NCBI RefSeq assembly: GCF_019834675.1
Contig: NZ_JABUBU010000001.1
Coordinates: forward strand, 806,001-870,000
Origin: Rhodococcoides corynebacterioides
GTDB taxonomy: Bacteria > Actinomycetota > Actinomycetes > Mycobacteriales > Mycobacteriaceae
Reading direction: 5' to 3'
DNA length: 64,000 bases
Positions 1-9,432 of this stretch are shown here, one piece after another. The notes below the pieces were generated by a model. It saw only the letters and a program-made list of their open reading frames with translations. It made no database searches and was not told the origin of the DNA. The stretch's first letter is position 1. The number at the start of each line of letters is the position of its first letter. The translations under genes were made by a program, and so were the position numbers.

Positions 1-369
1 CTCGCCCACCTCGCGGAGAAGGCGGGCCTGTCGGTGTCCGCGGTGCAGGCGCGGGTGCGTCGACTCGAATCGTCCGGCGTCGTCACCGGGTACACGGCGC
101 GCGTCGATCACGAGGTGTTGGGGGAGCCGCTGACGGCGTTCGTCGCCATCACCCCGCTGGACCCGACGGCGCCCGACGACGCCCCGGCGAGACTGCGTGA
201 CCTCGACGGCGTCCGCGCCTGCCATTCCGTGGCCGGCGAGGACAGCTACGTCCTGCTGGTGCGCGTCGGCTCCCCCCGCGACCTCGAACACCTGCTGCAG
301 CGGATCCGCACCACCGCCGGAGTGAACACGCGCAGCACCATCGTGCTGCAGACCTTCTACGACGAGTAG
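1..369 (+). CDS. lrpA: Lrp/AsnC-family transcriptional regulator, 5'-truncated by window edge
   Basis: The reading frame is open from base 1, so the N-terminus lies outside the window; 122 residues remain. What is left begins in the recognition part of the winged helix-turn-helix (LAEKAGLSVSAVQARVRRLE) and continues into the RAM ligand-binding domain, with the typical GEDSYVLLVRV strand near the C-terminus. Lrp/AsnC proteins are octameric DNA-binding regulators that sense amino acids. Its position near accA3 resembles M. tuberculosis lrpA (Rv3291c), but lat, the lysine aminotransferase gene beside it there, is not seen downstream here. The family call is sound; orthology to lrpA is inferred from position. 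Confidence 0.85.
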   Translation, partial: LAHLAEKAGLSVSAVQARVRRLESSGVVTGYTARVDHEVLGEPLTAFVAITPLDPTAPDDAPARLRDLDGVRACHSVAGEDSYVLLVRVGSPRDLEHLLQRIRTTAGVNTRSTIVLQTFYDE

Positions 370-373
370 CCGA

Positions 374-418
374 GCCGAGTAGGCGAGAGCCGAGTTGGTG
401 AGACCCGAGTAGGTGAGC
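374..418. repeat. Three tandem 15-bp units directly after the Lrp stop codon
   Basis: Units at 374-388, 389-403 and 404-418 read GCCGAGTAGGCGAGA, GCCGAGTTGGTGAGA and CCCGAGTAGGTGAGC. The array starts four bases after the Lrp stop codon and lies in the spacer before the methyltransferase gene. There is no obvious stem-loop. Confidence 0.85.
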
Positions 419-465
419 GCCGCACGGCCGGATTACGAGCCGCGACCCGGGGGCATACAGCCCCC

Positions 466-981
466 ATGCCGATGAGTTCGACCGAGGGAAAGTCCTGGAC
501 CCGCGATCGCGTGTTCGCGCTGGCGGAGGAGGGGCCGGTGTCGGTGCTCGACATCGGCCCCGGCGTCGGGACGTACGCGAAATTGCTGGCCGGGCCGCAC
601 GTGAGCCGACTGACGGGCATCGAGATCTGGCAGCCCTACGTCGACACCTATCGGCTGCACGAGTACTACGACGAGATCGTCGTGGGCGACGCGCGCAAGG
701 TCGACCTGCCGGACGCGGACGTGGTGATCATCGGTGACGTCGCCGAGCACATGACGGAGGCGGACGCCCTCACGCTGTGGGAGCGCTGCACCGCGGCGGC
801 GCGCAAGGCCGTCTACCTGTCCATCCCGATCGTGCACTACCCCCAGCACGAGATCGAGGGCAATCCGCACGAGATCCACGTCGACGAGGACTGGAACCAC
901 GAGCGCGTCCTCGCGGCCTTCGACGGCATCGGCGCGTACGAACTCGGCAGCGAGGTCGGCGTCTACGAACGCCGCGTCTGA
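466..981 (+). CDS. Class I SAM-dependent methyltransferase-like protein
   Basis: The protein has 171 residues. Motif I of a Rossmann-fold methyltransferase is visible (VLDIGPGVGTYAKLL, about residues 25-40), followed by the acidic end of beta-2 (GIEIWQPYVD) and a motif-III/IV region (ADVVIIGDVAEHM) that resembles small-molecule methyltransferases. The substrate is not evident. The ATG at 466 is the first good start; a weak GGGGG lies about 13 bases upstream. The 3' end overlaps the convergent HAD gene by 19 bp. The protein is short for the fold and has no recognisable accessory domain, so it could also be a class I-like protein with another role. Confidence 0.7.
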   Translation: MPMSSTEGKSWTRDRVFALAEEGPVSVLDIGPGVGTYAKLLAGPHVSRLTGIEIWQPYVDTYRLHEYYDEIVVGDARKVDLPDADVVIIGDVAEHMTEADALTLWERCTAAARKAVYLSIPIVHYPQHEIEGNPHEIHVDEDWNHERVLAAFDGIGAYELGSEVGVYERRV

Positions 982-1697
982 GCGCCTGTTCGGGCGAGCA
1001 CGGCTCCGAGCTCGACGAGGTCCCGGACCACGACGTCCCAGTCGCCCGTCGGCCCGGGATCCGCGCCGCCGGGGCCGTGTTCGAGCGGTCGGCGCACGAA
1101 CGCCGTGCGAAGGCCGCAGGCCTGCGCCGCTGCGAGATCGTCGTTGTGCGCCGCCACCATCAGGCACCGCTCCGGCTCCAGATCGAGCAGGTCGGCGGTC
1201 CGCAGGTAGCTCTCCGGCGTCGGCTTGTACGCCCGCACCACCTGGGCGCCCAGAATCGTGTCCCACGGCAGCCCGGCGTTCCGCGCCATGTCCAGCAGCA
1301 GCGAGACGTTGCCGTTGGACAGCGGCGCCACCGGCACCAGACCCCGAATCGCGGTGAGTCCTGCGACCGAATCCGGCCACGGCGGGAGCGCGTGCCACGC
1401 CGCGTTCAGGGCGTCGACGGCCGCACCGTCCACGTCGATCCCGAGCTCGGTCAGCAGATCCACCAGGCTCTCCCGGTGCAGGACATCGAGTGCGGTGAAC
1501 CCCCGCGTTCCCTGGCGGATCGGCTGCATCGACGGCTGATACCGCGCCCGCCACCGGTCCGCGAAGTCGAACGGATCGAGGTCGACGCGATCGGGTGCGT
1601 GCGCCGCGAACCAGCTTCGCGCGGCCGACGCGATGCCGGACCGCCAGTCCACGACGGTGCCGAAGACGTCGAACAGCGCGACGCGGACGTCGATCAT
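963..1697 (-). CDS. HAD-superfamily hydrolase, 2-haloacid dehalogenase type II-like
   Basis: The protein has 244 residues. The nucleophile motif is FDVFGTVVDW (Asp10) rather than the DxDGT of phosphatases, as in L-2-haloacid dehalogenases. Further HAD motifs follow: LSNGN (motif II), YKPTPESY (motif III Lys) and VAAHNDDLAAA (motif IV, the AAHxxDL form). These suggest hydrolytic dehalogenation of 2-haloacids or a related small acid, in the cytoplasm. The start ATG at 1697 overlaps the stop of the DUF1707 gene in an ATGA, so the two are translationally coupled. The substrate is inferred from the family only. Confidence 0.8.
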   Translation of the reverse strand: MIDVRVALFDVFGTVVDWRSGIASAARSWFAAHAPDRVDLDPFDFADRWRARYQPSMQPIRQGTRGFTALDVLHRESLVDLLTELGIDVDGAAVDALNAAWHALPPWPDSVAGLTAIRGLVPVAPLSNGNVSLLLDMARNAGLPWDTILGAQVVRAYKPTPESYLRTADLLDLEPERCLMVAAHNDDLAAAQACGLRTAFVRRPLEHGPGGADPGPTGDWDVVVRDLVELGAVLARTGAQTRRS

Positions 1698-2110
1698 CGG
1701 TCGTCGCGGCCGGCGAAGAGCAGTGCGCCCGCCGCCGGGATCGCGAGGAACCACAGCCAGGTGCCGGTCACGAAGAAGAGCACCGTCGCCGCGATCGGCA
1801 CCAGGGCCATGACGGCGCGCCGCCAGTCACGGCCGGCGCCGGTGTCCGAGACGGCCGGCGTGGACTTCTCGCCCGTCACGGCCGTGGACGACCCGTCCGT
1901 CGAGGACGAGGGCACCAGGTCGGCTCCCGCGCCGGGCAGGTCGGCGAACAGCGGGACCAACTCGCCGCGGGTCACGGCACGACCGACCGCCGCCGACCGC
2001 TCGTCGAACTCGGCGGGCGAGAGGCGTCCGGCCGCGAAATGCTCCCCGAGCAGCGAGAACGCGCGTTCGCGCTCCGCGGTACCGATACGAACGTCCGGAC
2101 TGTCGGCCAT
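1694..2110 (-). CDS. DUF1707 (SHOCT-like) domain membrane protein
   Basis: The protein has 138 residues. The N-terminal half (residues 6-60, RIGTAERERAFSLLGEHF...LSPAEFDER) is the DUF1707 domain common in actinobacteria. A Ser/Thr-rich linker follows, then two closely spaced hydrophobic segments (about 100-118 and 120-133) that should form a short hairpin membrane anchor. The role of DUF1707 proteins is unknown; the domain is often the cytoplasmic part of small membrane proteins. It lies 45 bases after the accA3 stop on the same strand and is coupled to the HAD gene by an ATGA overlap. Confidence 0.8.
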   Translation of the reverse strand: MADSPDVRIGTAERERAFSLLGEHFAAGRLSPAEFDERSAAVGRAVTRGELVPLFADLPGAGADLVPSSSTDGSSTAVTGEKSTPAVSDTGAGRDWRRAVMALVPIAATVLFFVTGTWLWFLAIPAAGALLFAGRDDR

Positions 2111-2155
2111 GCCGCGAGCCTAGACCGCCCACCGGAAACCCGCGGGGCGCACGCG

Positions 2156-3946
2156 TCACTTCAGTTCGGCGAGCACCGTGCCCTGGGTGATGGCCGAGCC
2201 GGGCTCGACGGACAGACCGGTCACGATGCCGTCCTTGTGCGCGTTGACCGGGTTCTCCATCTTCATGGCCTCGAGGACGGCGATGAGGTCACCTGCGGCG
2301 ACCTCCTGGCCCTCGGTGACGGCCACCTTGACGACGGTGCCCTGCATCGGCGCGGTGACGGCGTCGCCGGATGCGGCGCCCGCTCCGCCGCCGCCGCGCT
2401 TGCGGGCGGTGGGCTTGCGGCGAATCGCGCCGTCGGACGGTGCGCCGCCGCCGAACGAGAACTGTCCGGGCAGCGAGACCTCGATGCGGCGTCCGCCGAC
2501 CTCGACCACGACGTTCTGGCGGGGAGCGTCGTCCCCCTCCTCGATCGGGGCGCCGGCAGTGAACGGCTCGACGGTGTTGTCCCATTCCGTCTCGATCCAC
2601 CGGGTGTGGACGGAGAAGCCGTTCTCGTCGCCGACGAACGCCGGGTCGGAGACGACGGCGCGGTGGAACGGGATGACGGTCGCGAGGCCCTCGACCGTGA
2701 ACTCGGCCAGGGCGCGACGGGAGCGGGCGAGCGCCTCCTCGCGGGTGGCACCGGTGACGATCAGCTTGGCCAGCATGGAGTCGAACTGTCCGCCGATGAC
2801 GGAACCGGACTCGACACCGGAGTCGACGCGCACGCCGGGGCCCTCGGGGGCGACGAACGTGGTGACCGGGCCGGGAGCGGGGAGGAAGCCACGGCCGGCG
2901 TCCTCGCCGTTGATGCGGAACTCGAACGAGTGGCCACGCGGAGCCGGATCCTCGGTGATGGAGAGCTCGTCACCGTTGGCGATGCGGAACTGCTGCAGCA
3001 CCAGGTCGATGCCGGAGGTCTCCTCGGTGACGGGGTGTTCGACCTGCAGGCGGGTGTTGACCTCGAGGAACGACACCAGGCCGTCCTGGCCGACGAGGTA
3101 CTCGACGGTGCCGGCGCCGTAGTACCCGGCCTCCCGGCAGATGGCCTTGGCGGAGCTGTGGATCGACTGGCGCTGCTCGTCGGTGAGGAACGGCGCGGGG
3201 GCTTCCTCGACGAGCTTCTGGAACCGACGCTGCAGCGAGCAGTCGCGGGTGCCGGCGACGACGACGTTGCCGTGCTGGTCCGCGATGACCTGAGCCTCGA
3301 CGTGGCGCGGCTTGTCGAGGTACCGCTCGACGAAGCACTCGCCGCGACCGAACGCGGCCACGGCCTCGCGGGTGGCGGAGTCGAACAGCTCGGGGATCTC
3401 CTCGCGGGTGCGGGCGACCTTCATGCCGCGCCCGCCACCGCCGAAGGCGGCCTTGATGGCGATGGGCAGGCCGTGCTCGTCGGCGAAGGCGAGGATCTCG
3501 TCGGCATCCTTCACCGGCTCCGAGGTGCCGGGAACCGACGGTGCCTTCGCGCGGGCGGCGATGTGGCGGGCGGTGACCTTGTCGCCGAGGTCGCGGATGG
3601 ACTGCGGGGACGGCCCGATCCAGATGAGGCCGGCGTCGATCACGGCCTGGGCGAAGTCGGCGTTCTCGGAGAGGAACCCATAGCCCGGGTGGACCGAGTC
3701 GGCGCCGGACTTGGTGGCGGCGTCGATGATTTTCTCGATGTCGAGGTACGACTCGGCGGAGGTCTGCCCGCCCAGCGCGAACGCCTCGTCGGCCAGCCGC
3801 ACGAAGGGCGCGCCGGCGTCGGGGTCCGCGTAGACCGCGACGGAGGTGTAGCCGGCGTCGGCCGCAGCTCGGATCACACGAACGGCAATCTCACCGCGGT
3901 TGGCGACGAGAACCTTGCTGATTCGAGATGTGGCGTGGCTGGGCAC
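2156..3946 (-). CDS. accA3: Acetyl/propionyl-CoA carboxylase alpha chain (biotin carboxylase + BCCP)
   Basis: The protein has 596 residues. The N-terminal biotin carboxylase part starts [18 protein letters not shown], followed by the ATP-grasp region ([15 protein letters not shown]) and [14 protein letters not shown]. The C-terminal BCCP carries EAMKMENP, whose central Lys is biotinylated. AccA3 is the shared alpha subunit that carboxylates biotin for the AccD4/5/6 carboxyltransferases, supplying malonyl- and methylmalonyl-CoA for fatty and mycolic acids. The GTG at 3946 is preferred over upstream ATGs because AGGAGG lies just before it. In related genomes it adjoins sufE; here an acyltransferase gene sits between them. 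Confidence 0.96.
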   Translation of the reverse strand: MPSHATSRISKVLVANRGEIAVRVIRAAADAGYTSVAVYADPDAGAPFVRLADEAFALGGQTSAESYLDIEKIIDAATKSGADSVHPGYGFLSENADFAQAVIDAGLIWIGPSPQSIRDLGDKVTARHIAARAKAPSVPGTSEPVKDADEILAFADEHGLPIAIKAAFGGGGRGMKVARTREEIPELFDSATREAVAAFGRGECFVERYLDKPRHVEAQVIADQHGNVVVAGTRDCSLQRRFQKLVEEAPAPFLTDEQRQSIHSSAKAICREAGYYGAGTVEYLVGQDGLVSFLEVNTRLQVEHPVTEETSGIDLVLQQFRIANGDELSITEDPAPRGHSFEFRINGEDAGRGFLPAPGPVTTFVAPEGPGVRVDSGVESGSVIGGQFDSMLAKLIVTGATREEALARSRRALAEFTVEGLATVIPFHRAVVSDPAFVGDENGFSVHTRWIETEWDNTVEPFTAGAPIEEGDDAPRQNVVVEVGGRRIEVSLPGQFSFGGGAPSDGAIRRKPTARKRGGGGAGAASGDAVTAPMQGTVVKVAVTEGQEVAAGDLIAVLEAMKMENPVNAHKDGIVTGLSVEPGSAITQGTVLAELK

Positions 3947-4042
3947 GAAGCCTCCTGTGCAGGTCGAGTGGTCGTGGATCCGAGCGTGACGCATCCCTGC
4001 ATACACGGACGCGGCGACGGATGGACATCCTTGTATCGGAGT

Positions 4043-5548
4043 CTAGGTGGGCGACATTTCGTCGACGCAGGTGCCCTGTGACACAGCACGGTCGGTGCCC
4101 GGAGGCACAGCACGGTCGGTCGCCCCGGACACGGCGTCCGTCACCACGAAGGTGCCGTCGCGGACCACCCGAGCGAGTGCGGCGCGCACGGCGGCGAGGT
4201 AGTCGTGCACGGCCGCCGTCGCCCGGTCGGTGCCGGGGAAGCGCGCCGACACGTTGACGCCCTGCGGGGTGCGATGGAACCAGAGGTAGACGTCGTGGTC
4301 GTACTTGCGACTGCGCAAGGCCCGCGCCCGGACGTCGGGCCACGTCTCGGCGTCGGGCGCGAACCGCACGTCCATGAACGAGACGACGAAGCGCGGCTCG
4401 GTGTCGATGCCCGCCGCCCGGCCGACGACGTCCATGGGCACGCGGGAGACCGTGCGGGTCCGGGACAGGTCGGTCCCGGCGCGCCGTACCAGGTCGGCGA
4501 AGGAGTCGCCCGCGGCGACCTCGACGTCGACGGGACCGAGCCCGACGAACCACCCGAGCGACGCCGCCCAGGACGGGTCGTGCCGGGTGTGCATGGGTGT
4601 GACGGTGCGGAAGCGGTCCGCCCCGGCGGTGGTGTGCGCTGCGGCGGCGAGCGCTGCCGTCAGCCCCGCGAGGAAACCCGGCCCGGCCCGGCGGCACGCG
4701 ACGGTGAAGGCCTCGGCTTCGTCGGCGTCCATGATCCAGGCCGACAGCCCGCTCTGCACGACGCGTTGGGACGGCTTCTCGCCGATGGGGAGTGGGAAGG
4801 CCGGGAACAGGCCGTCCTCCTCGGCGAGGAAGTCGCTCCACTCGGCCGCGGCGGTCGCTGTCGCGTCGACGTCGGTGCACCGCTCCCGCTCGGCCACGCC
4901 GAAGTCCAGGTAGCTGCTGGTGGGGAACAGGCCGGCCGGGACGCCGGAGATCTGCTCGGTGTAGAGGCGGGTCAGTTCGTGGGCGATCAGCACGATGGAC
5001 AGGCCGTCGATGATCGAGTGGTCGGCGGCGAAGAACACCGTGAACCGATCGGCGAGGGCGGGATCCGACGGCTCGACGGTCGCGAACGCGTACGACGGCC
5101 ACGCGAGCGGCGAGGTGTACTCGTCGAAGAGGTGCTGCAGGTGCGCGTACACCTCGTCGCCGCGGGCGCACTCGTCCTGACGGATGACCCAGATGTCGGT
5201 CGCTCCCACCGGCGCGGTCACGCGCGAGAGTGCTCCCGTCTCCGGGTCGACGGTGGCGTTGGTGCGCATGGGCTCGTGCCGGTCGATCCAGGCGAGCACG
5301 GCGGCGCGGAAGGCGTCGACGTCCAGCGGTCCCGCGATGTCGAACGCGGTGCCGAGCCAGGACTCCCGTCCGGCCGACGGATGCGCGAGAGTGCGACGCA
5401 GGTGCGCCTCGTGCACGAACGAGGTGGGGCGATCGTCACGCCTCCAGCCGGCGTTCTCCGGAGTCGACGCGTGGGGGCCGACGCTGGGAATCCACTCGGT
5501 GATCGTGCCGGCGGACACCGGGTAGTCGACCAGTTCGGTGAACTCCAC
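4043..5548 (-). CDS. PapA-type acyltransferase 1 (condensation-domain fold)
   Basis: The protein has 501 residues. It has the layout of mycobacterial PapA1/2/3: an N-terminal WIPSVGP segment, an FVHEAHLRRTL segment, the catalytic motif DHSIIDG (His177, Asp181), then LFPAFPLPIG, SLGWFVGLGPVDV, RFVVSFMDVR and VYLWFHRTPQGVNVSARFPG. Such enzymes transfer acyl groups to sugars or polyketide products. The first His of HHxxxDG is Asp. GTG at 5548 is chosen because the first residues then align with the paralogue at 10821-12299; GGAAGGA lies upstream. The C-terminal tail has a doubled TDRAV(P/S) unit. It is inserted between sufE and accA3. Substrates are unknown. Confidence 0.85.
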   Translation of the reverse strand: MEFTELVDYPVSAGTITEWIPSVGPHASTPENAGWRRDDRPTSFVHEAHLRRTLAHPSAGRESWLGTAFDIAGPLDVDAFRAAVLAWIDRHEPMRTNATVDPETGALSRVTAPVGATDIWVIRQDECARGDEVYAHLQHLFDEYTSPLAWPSYAFATVEPSDPALADRFTVFFAADHSIIDGLSIVLIAHELTRLYTEQISGVPAGLFPTSSYLDFGVAERERCTDVDATATAAAEWSDFLAEEDGLFPAFPLPIGEKPSQRVVQSGLSAWIMDADEAEAFTVACRRAGPGFLAGLTAALAAAAHTTAGADRFRTVTPMHTRHDPSWAASLGWFVGLGPVDVEVAAGDSFADLVRRAGTDLSRTRTVSRVPMDVVGRAAGIDTEPRFVVSFMDVRFAPDAETWPDVRARALRSRKYDHDVYLWFHRTPQGVNVSARFPGTDRATAAVHDYLAAVRAALARVVRDGTFVVTDAVSGATDRAVPPGTDRAVSQGTCVDEMSPT

Positions 5549-5737
5549 GGGTGTCGACCGTCCTTCCGGGGCGTCGGTCTCGATCGGGGTGGGAGCGAGA
5601 CCGGTCGGCTGTGCGCGGCCCGCCGGGGATGGTCGGCGGGCGGCGCCGAATCGCACCCAGTCTAGCGGCCGTCGAAGAGTTGTCAGGACAAAGGTCGGTC
5701 CCCGCCGGTGTCTCCCCGTCCCGACCGCACAGACCGG

Positions 5738-6157
5738 CTAGCCCCGCAGACGACGCTTGACGCGCCCGAGCATCGCCGACATCCCCCGCAGCCGCAGGGG
5801 ACTCACCGCGTCGGCCAGGCCGAGCTCGGTGTAGAAGTCGTCCGGCACCGCGAGGATCTCCTCGGCCGGCAGCCCGTCGAGGCCCTGCGCGAGGATCGAC
5901 GCGAACCCGCGGGTGGTCGGCGCCTCCGGCGGTGCGCTGAAGAACAGGCGCACCGCCGAGCGGTCGTCGTCGTCGACGGACAGGAAGAGCGGCGACTGGC
6001 ACTCCGGCACCGGCTCCATCGCGGCCTGCTCGAGCCCGGCCGGCAACGGCGGCAGCTCGGTGCTGAACTCGAGCAGCAGCGTGATCTTGTCCTGACCGTC
6101 GACGGCCTTGAAGTCGTCGACGATCTCGGCGAGCGGGGCCGGCAACGTACCGGTCAC
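5738..6157 (-). CDS. sufE: SufE-like sulfur acceptor protein
   Basis: The protein has 139 residues and is a complete SufE fold. The conserved sulfur-accepting cysteine is in [12 protein letters not shown] (Cys53). SufE proteins accept persulfide sulfur from a cysteine desulfurase or, in this context, possibly from the adjacent rhodanese. The GTG start at 6157 overlaps the sseA stop as GTGA, so translation is coupled to sseA. The sseA-sufE pair is conserved in mycobacteria. Confidence 0.9.
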   Translation of the reverse strand: MTGTLPAPLAEIVDDFKAVDGQDKITLLLEFSTELPPLPAGLEQAAMEPVPECQSPLFLSVDDDDRSAVRLFFSAPPEAPTTRGFASILAQGLDGLPAEEILAVPDDFYTELGLADAVSPLRLRGMSAMLGRVKRRLRG

Positions 6158-7041
6158 GGTGCGGCCCCGGGATCCTCGCCGCGCACGATCGGCGTCCGGA
6201 CGGCGTTGCCCCACTCGGTCCACGAACCGTCGTAGTTGCGGACCTTCTCGTGCCCGAGGAGGTGGGTCAGCACGAACCAGGTGTGGCTCGACCGCTCGCC
6301 GATGCGGCAGTAGGCGACGACGTCGGCGTCGGCGTCCACGTCCGCGTAGACCTCGTCGAGTTCGGCGCGCGACTTGAAGCGCCCGTCCGGTGCCGCGGCC
6401 TTGGCCCAGGGGATGGAGACGGCGGTGGGGATGTGGCCACCGCGCAGCGCACCCTCGTCCGGGTAGTCGGGCATGTGGGTCCGCTCGCCGGTGTACTCGG
6501 CGGGCGAGCGCACGTCGACCAGGGGACCCGACCCGAGGTGGGCGAGGACGTCGTCCTTGAACGCGCGGATGGCGGCGTCGTCACGCTCGACGACGGGGTA
6601 GTCGGTGGGCGTGACGTCGGGAACGTCGAGAGTGGTGTCGCGGTTCTCGGCCAGCCAGGCGTCGCGGCCGCCGTCGAGCAGGCGCACGTCCTCGTGGCCG
6701 AACAGGGTGAACACCCACAGCGCGTACGCGGCCCACCAGTTGCTCTTGTCGCCGTAGACGACGATGGTGTCGTCGCGGGAGATGCCCTTGCGACTCATGA
6801 GGGCCGCGAACTGCTCGCCGTCGATGTAGTCGCGGGTGACCGGATCGTTGAGGTCGAGGTGCCAGTCGATCTTCACCGCACCGGGAATGTGGCCGACGTC
6901 GTAGAGCAGGACGTCCTCGTCGGATTCGACGACCTTCAGTCCGGGGGTGCCGATGTTGGCGGACAGCCACTGCGTCGTGACGAGTCGTTCGGGGTGAGCG
7001 AACGACGCGAAAGCGGGATGGGGATCGGGCGCGACGGACAC
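6154..7041 (-). CDS. sseA: Thiosulfate/3-mercaptopyruvate sulfurtransferase (two-domain rhodanese)
   Basis: The protein has 295 residues, the usual length for SseA. It has two rhodanese domains: an inactive N-terminal one ([18 protein letters not shown] at the loop position) and a catalytic C-terminal one with [13 protein letters not shown], where Cys245 heads the active-site loop. It transfers sulfane sulfur to a thiophilic acceptor and probably works with SufE, the next gene. The GTG at 7041 has AGGAG eight bases upstream. Longer in-frame starts run through maf and are not credible. Confidence 0.93.
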   Translation of the reverse strand: MSVAPDPHPAFASFAHPERLVTTQWLSANIGTPGLKVVESDEDVLLYDVGHIPGAVKIDWHLDLNDPVTRDYIDGEQFAALMSRKGISRDDTIVVYGDKSNWWAAYALWVFTLFGHEDVRLLDGGRDAWLAENRDTTLDVPDVTPTDYPVVERDDAAIRAFKDDVLAHLGSGPLVDVRSPAEYTGERTHMPDYPDEGALRGGHIPTAVSIPWAKAAAPDGRFKSRAELDEVYADVDADADVVAYCRIGERSSHTWFVLTHLLGHEKVRNYDGSWTEWGNAVRTPIVRGEDPGAAP

Positions 7042-7085
7042 GTGCGGCTCCTGAGCTGATCGGGGTGGACTTGCCTTCCGCGATC

Positions 7086-7763
7086 CTAGGTGTCGCGACC
7101 CCGGCCCGCCCACAACGCCGAGACCGTGACGTTCACCTCGCCGAGCAGTCGGCGCACGAGGGGCAGCCCGAGGCCCACCACCGACGACGGGTCGCCGTCG
7201 ATGCCGTCCACGAACCATCCACCCAGTCCGTCGAGCGTGAAAGCCCCTGCGACGGCGAGAGGTTCGCCGGAGGCGAGGTACGCCTCGAGGTCGTCCGGAT
7301 CGGGGGTGCCGAAGCGCACGACGGTGCCCGAGTGCCGGGCCGCGCGCGCGGTGATCCGCCCGTCGTCGAGTCGCAGGACGCAGTGGCCGGTGAGCAGTTC
7401 CCCGGCCGACCCGGCCATCACGGACCACCGGTCGCGGGCGGTGTCGACGTCGTGGGGTTTGCCGACCAGCGTGCCCCCGATCGAGAGCATCGAGTCGCAT
7501 CCGACGACGACGACGGTGCCGTCGGCGAGGTCGGGGTCGGCCGCCACGGCCTCGGCGACCACTTCGGCCTTGGCCGTGGCGAGTTCGGTCACCACCACCG
7601 AGTGGGCGACGCCGGGCCCGAGGGTGCGGACGACCGCGTCCTCGTCGACGTCGGAGACCCGCACGAGGGGGTCGACGCCGGCGGCGCGCAGCAGTGCCAG
7701 CCGGGCGGGCGAACGGGATGCGAGAACCAGGCGCACCGGGCGCACCGGGTTCGAGGACGTCAT
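7086..7763 (-). CDS. maf: Maf-like nucleotide pyrophosphatase
   Basis: The protein has 225 residues. It starts with the Maf signature [18 protein letters not shown] and contains the VVVGCDSML motif, with the catalytic Asp, and the [13 protein letters not shown] motif. Maf proteins hydrolyse non-canonical or modified nucleoside triphosphates (house-cleaning) and have been linked to septum control. Its start overlaps the accE5 stop by an ATGA. The accE5-maf-sseA-sufE order matches mycobacteria. Confidence 0.93.
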   Translation of the reverse strand: MTSSNPVRPVRLVLASRSPARLALLRAAGVDPLVRVSDVDEDAVVRTLGPGVAHSVVVTELATAKAEVVAEAVAADPDLADGTVVVVGCDSMLSIGGTLVGKPHDVDTARDRWSVMAGSAGELLTGHCVLRLDDGRITARAARHSGTVVRFGTPDPDDLEAYLASGEPLAVAGAFTLDGLGGWFVDGIDGDPSSVVGLGLPLVRRLLGEVNVTVSALWAGRGRDT

Positions 7764-7993
7764 CGGGGTGGGCGCGCGATGCCGCTGCCGAAGGCGAACG
7801 GCGAGAAGGCCCGCAGGTCACGGTGCAGGCGCGTGGGGTGGCCCCAGGTGTCGAGCACCGGTTCCGGCGCCGGAGCGCTCGCCGACGACGCCGCGGCGAG
7901 CACGGTCACCAGGGCAGCCAGCTCCTCGTCGGACGGGTTGCCCCGCACGACGCGAACGGCGGGGGCCGGAGCGGTCTCGTCCGCTGCGCTCAC
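7760..7993 (-). CDS. accE5: Acyl-CoA carboxylase epsilon subunit
   Basis: A 77-residue protein with the epsilon-subunit signature: [20 protein letters not shown] near the N-terminus, an Ala/Pro-rich middle and a conserved Trp-containing C-terminus ([11 protein letters not shown]). The epsilon subunit stabilises and activates the AccA3-AccD5 complex. In mycobacteria accE5 directly follows accD5; here the two are about 11 kb apart, separated by the glycosyltransferase/acyltransferase genes, while accE5-maf stay coupled by ATGA. Confidence 0.9.
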   Translation of the reverse strand: MSAADETAPAPAVRVVRGNPSDEELAALVTVLAAASSASAPAPEPVLDTWGHPTRLHRDLRAFSPFAFGSGIARPPR

Positions 7994-8048
7994 GTGGTTC
8001 CTCCGATGCGGTCGATCCGATGGATCGGGCGGCTGGGTGATCGGGTGG

Positions 8049-9395
8049 CTACCTTACCGGGCCGGTCGCGGCGGGAACGCGCGCCGCCCGAGCGAGCGCA
8101 CCCAGGTGTGTTCGGACGCGGTCGACCAGCACGTCCACGGTGGCCCCTGCGGTGGCGGTGTCCGGATACCGGGTGCGCAGGGCCAGTCCGCCGCGGGTGC
8201 GCGAGAACCAGATCTGGACGTCGTCGGCGTCGGTCACCGCGGAGACGTGGCGGGCGTCGAGCGCCGCGTGGGCGTCGTGACCCGGCAGGCGCCGGTAATC
8301 GACGTACGACGCCATGAACACGTCCCGCCGCGGTCGACGGAGGTCGCCGACCGCCCGCACGACGGTGTCGATCGGAACGGCGCCCAGGGGGAGAGCCTCG
8401 CGGAGGGCGAGGGCGGCCGTGACCGCCGTGTCGCGAATGTTCGCCGACAGCTCGACGGTGATCGGGGCGTTGGTCACGTACCACCCCACGGCGCCGGCCT
8501 CCGCCGGCAGCGTCCGCGTGTGCAACGGGAAGAGCAGGGACAGCGGACCGGTGCTGCCGGTCGTGTCGGCGACGCCGTGGGCCAGCGCGGCCAGCGCGGC
8601 GGCGAACGGTCCCACGCCGAGACCCCGGCACGCCGCGTCGGCCGTCGGCGCGTCGATCAGGGTGTCGTCGCGCAGGATTGCCCGCCGCACCTCGCCGTCG
8701 TGCACGCCCGTCGCGCCGGGGAAACGCGGCGCCGCGTCCCCGTGTGCCCGCAGGAAGCGGACCCAGGACGCCACCCGGGCGTCCTGCGGATCGACGACGG
8801 TGCCCGACTCCCGTTCGCAGTGCGCCCCGAACGCCGGCGGCGGGGTCGGGTCGACGGGCTCGCCCCGGTAGAGCCGAACGAACTCGTCGAGCATGACGGT
8901 GAGCGACCACGCGTCGCCGAGGGCGTGATCGACGGCGACGACCACGGTCGATCGATCGGGCCGATCCACCGCGGCCACGGCGACCGGGGGCGTGGACCAC
9001 TGCGCACACCGCTCGTCGACGAACGCGGTGATCACGTCCCGAGCCTGCTCGGGTGAGGTGACCGTCCGGGTCGACGCCGGGACCACGGCCAGCGACCCCG
9101 GCGGGTGAACCGCCCGGCGCAGTCCCGTTCCCGTCGACCGGAACGAGGTGCGCAACGCCTCGTGTCGGTCCAGCAGCGTCGTCACGGCACGCGCGAGGTC
9201 GGCGCGGCGGAGGGGGCCCGGCACCTCCACGGCGAGAGCCAGCCACGTTCGCGGCGCCTCGCCCGACAGATGCGTGCGCTGGTTGAACGACGGCGGCGCG
9301 TCCTGTACCCGAGCGGCCGCGGCGTCACCGGACACCGCCCACAGCATTGCGGTACCAGGCCGCGGCACCAGGTCGTCCGCACCGATCACGCGCAT
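8049..9395 (-). CDS. PapA-type acyltransferase 4
   Basis: The protein has 448 residues. PapA features in order: PRPGTAMLWAVS, PPSFNQRTHLSG, RHEALRTSFRS, catalytic DHALGDA (His157, Asp161; Gly of DG replaced by Ala, first His by Asp), GAVGWYVTNAPITVEL, VPIDTVVRAV and a C-terminal VQIWFSRTRGGLALRTRYPD. It is predicted to transfer an acyl group from CoA or a carrier to a hydroxyl. It is the last gene of the minus-strand glycolipid group and is followed after 55 bases by accE5. Its start lies in a 24-bp direct repeat (9383-9432). It is the most divergent of the four PapA copies here. Confidence 0.83.
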   Translation of the reverse strand: MRVIGADDLVPRPGTAMLWAVSGDAAAARVQDAPPSFNQRTHLSGEAPRTWLALAVEVPGPLRRADLARAVTTLLDRHEALRTSFRSTGTGLRRAVHPPGSLAVVPASTRTVTSPEQARDVITAFVDERCAQWSTPPVAVAAVDRPDRSTVVVAVDHALGDAWSLTVMLDEFVRLYRGEPVDPTPPPAFGAHCERESGTVVDPQDARVASWVRFLRAHGDAAPRFPGATGVHDGEVRRAILRDDTLIDAPTADAACRGLGVGPFAAALAALAHGVADTTGSTGPLSLLFPLHTRTLPAEAGAVGWYVTNAPITVELSANIRDTAVTAALALREALPLGAVPIDTVVRAVGDLRRPRRDVFMASYVDYRRLPGHDAHAALDARHVSAVTDADDVQIWFSRTRGGLALRTRYPDTATAGATVDVLVDRVRTHLGALARAARVPAATGPVR

Positions 9396-9432
9396 CGCAC
9401 GTCCGCATCGATCACGCGCATCGCACGTCCGC
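9383..9432. repeat. 24-bp perfect direct repeat, 26-bp period, at a stop/start junction
   Basis: Bases 9383-9406 and 9409-9432 are identical copies of a 24-mer beginning CGATCACGCGCATCGCACG. The first copy carries the ATG start of acyltransferase 4 (9395). The second carries the stop codon of acyltransferase 3 (9414-9412) and an extra ATG in the same relative place (9421). A local duplication of the start region seems to have extended the 3' end of the upstream gene. Confidence 0.9.

Noticed and set aside
2178-4081. Long plus-strand open frames opposite accA3, and similar ones opposite other minus-strand genes
   Set aside because: They are antisense products of GC-rich codon bias. Their translations are Arg/Gly/Pro/Ala-rich with no domain, while the opposite strand encodes clear enzymes.
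4079-4140. Tandem repeat in the C-terminal tail of acyltransferase 1 as a functional domain
   Set aside because: Only two imperfect TDRAV-type units occur in a low-complexity tail; no known repeat family fits.
9383-9432. 24-bp direct repeat as an attachment site of a mobile element
   Set aside because: The copies are only 26 bp apart, with no integrase, transposase or tRNA near. A local duplication explains it.
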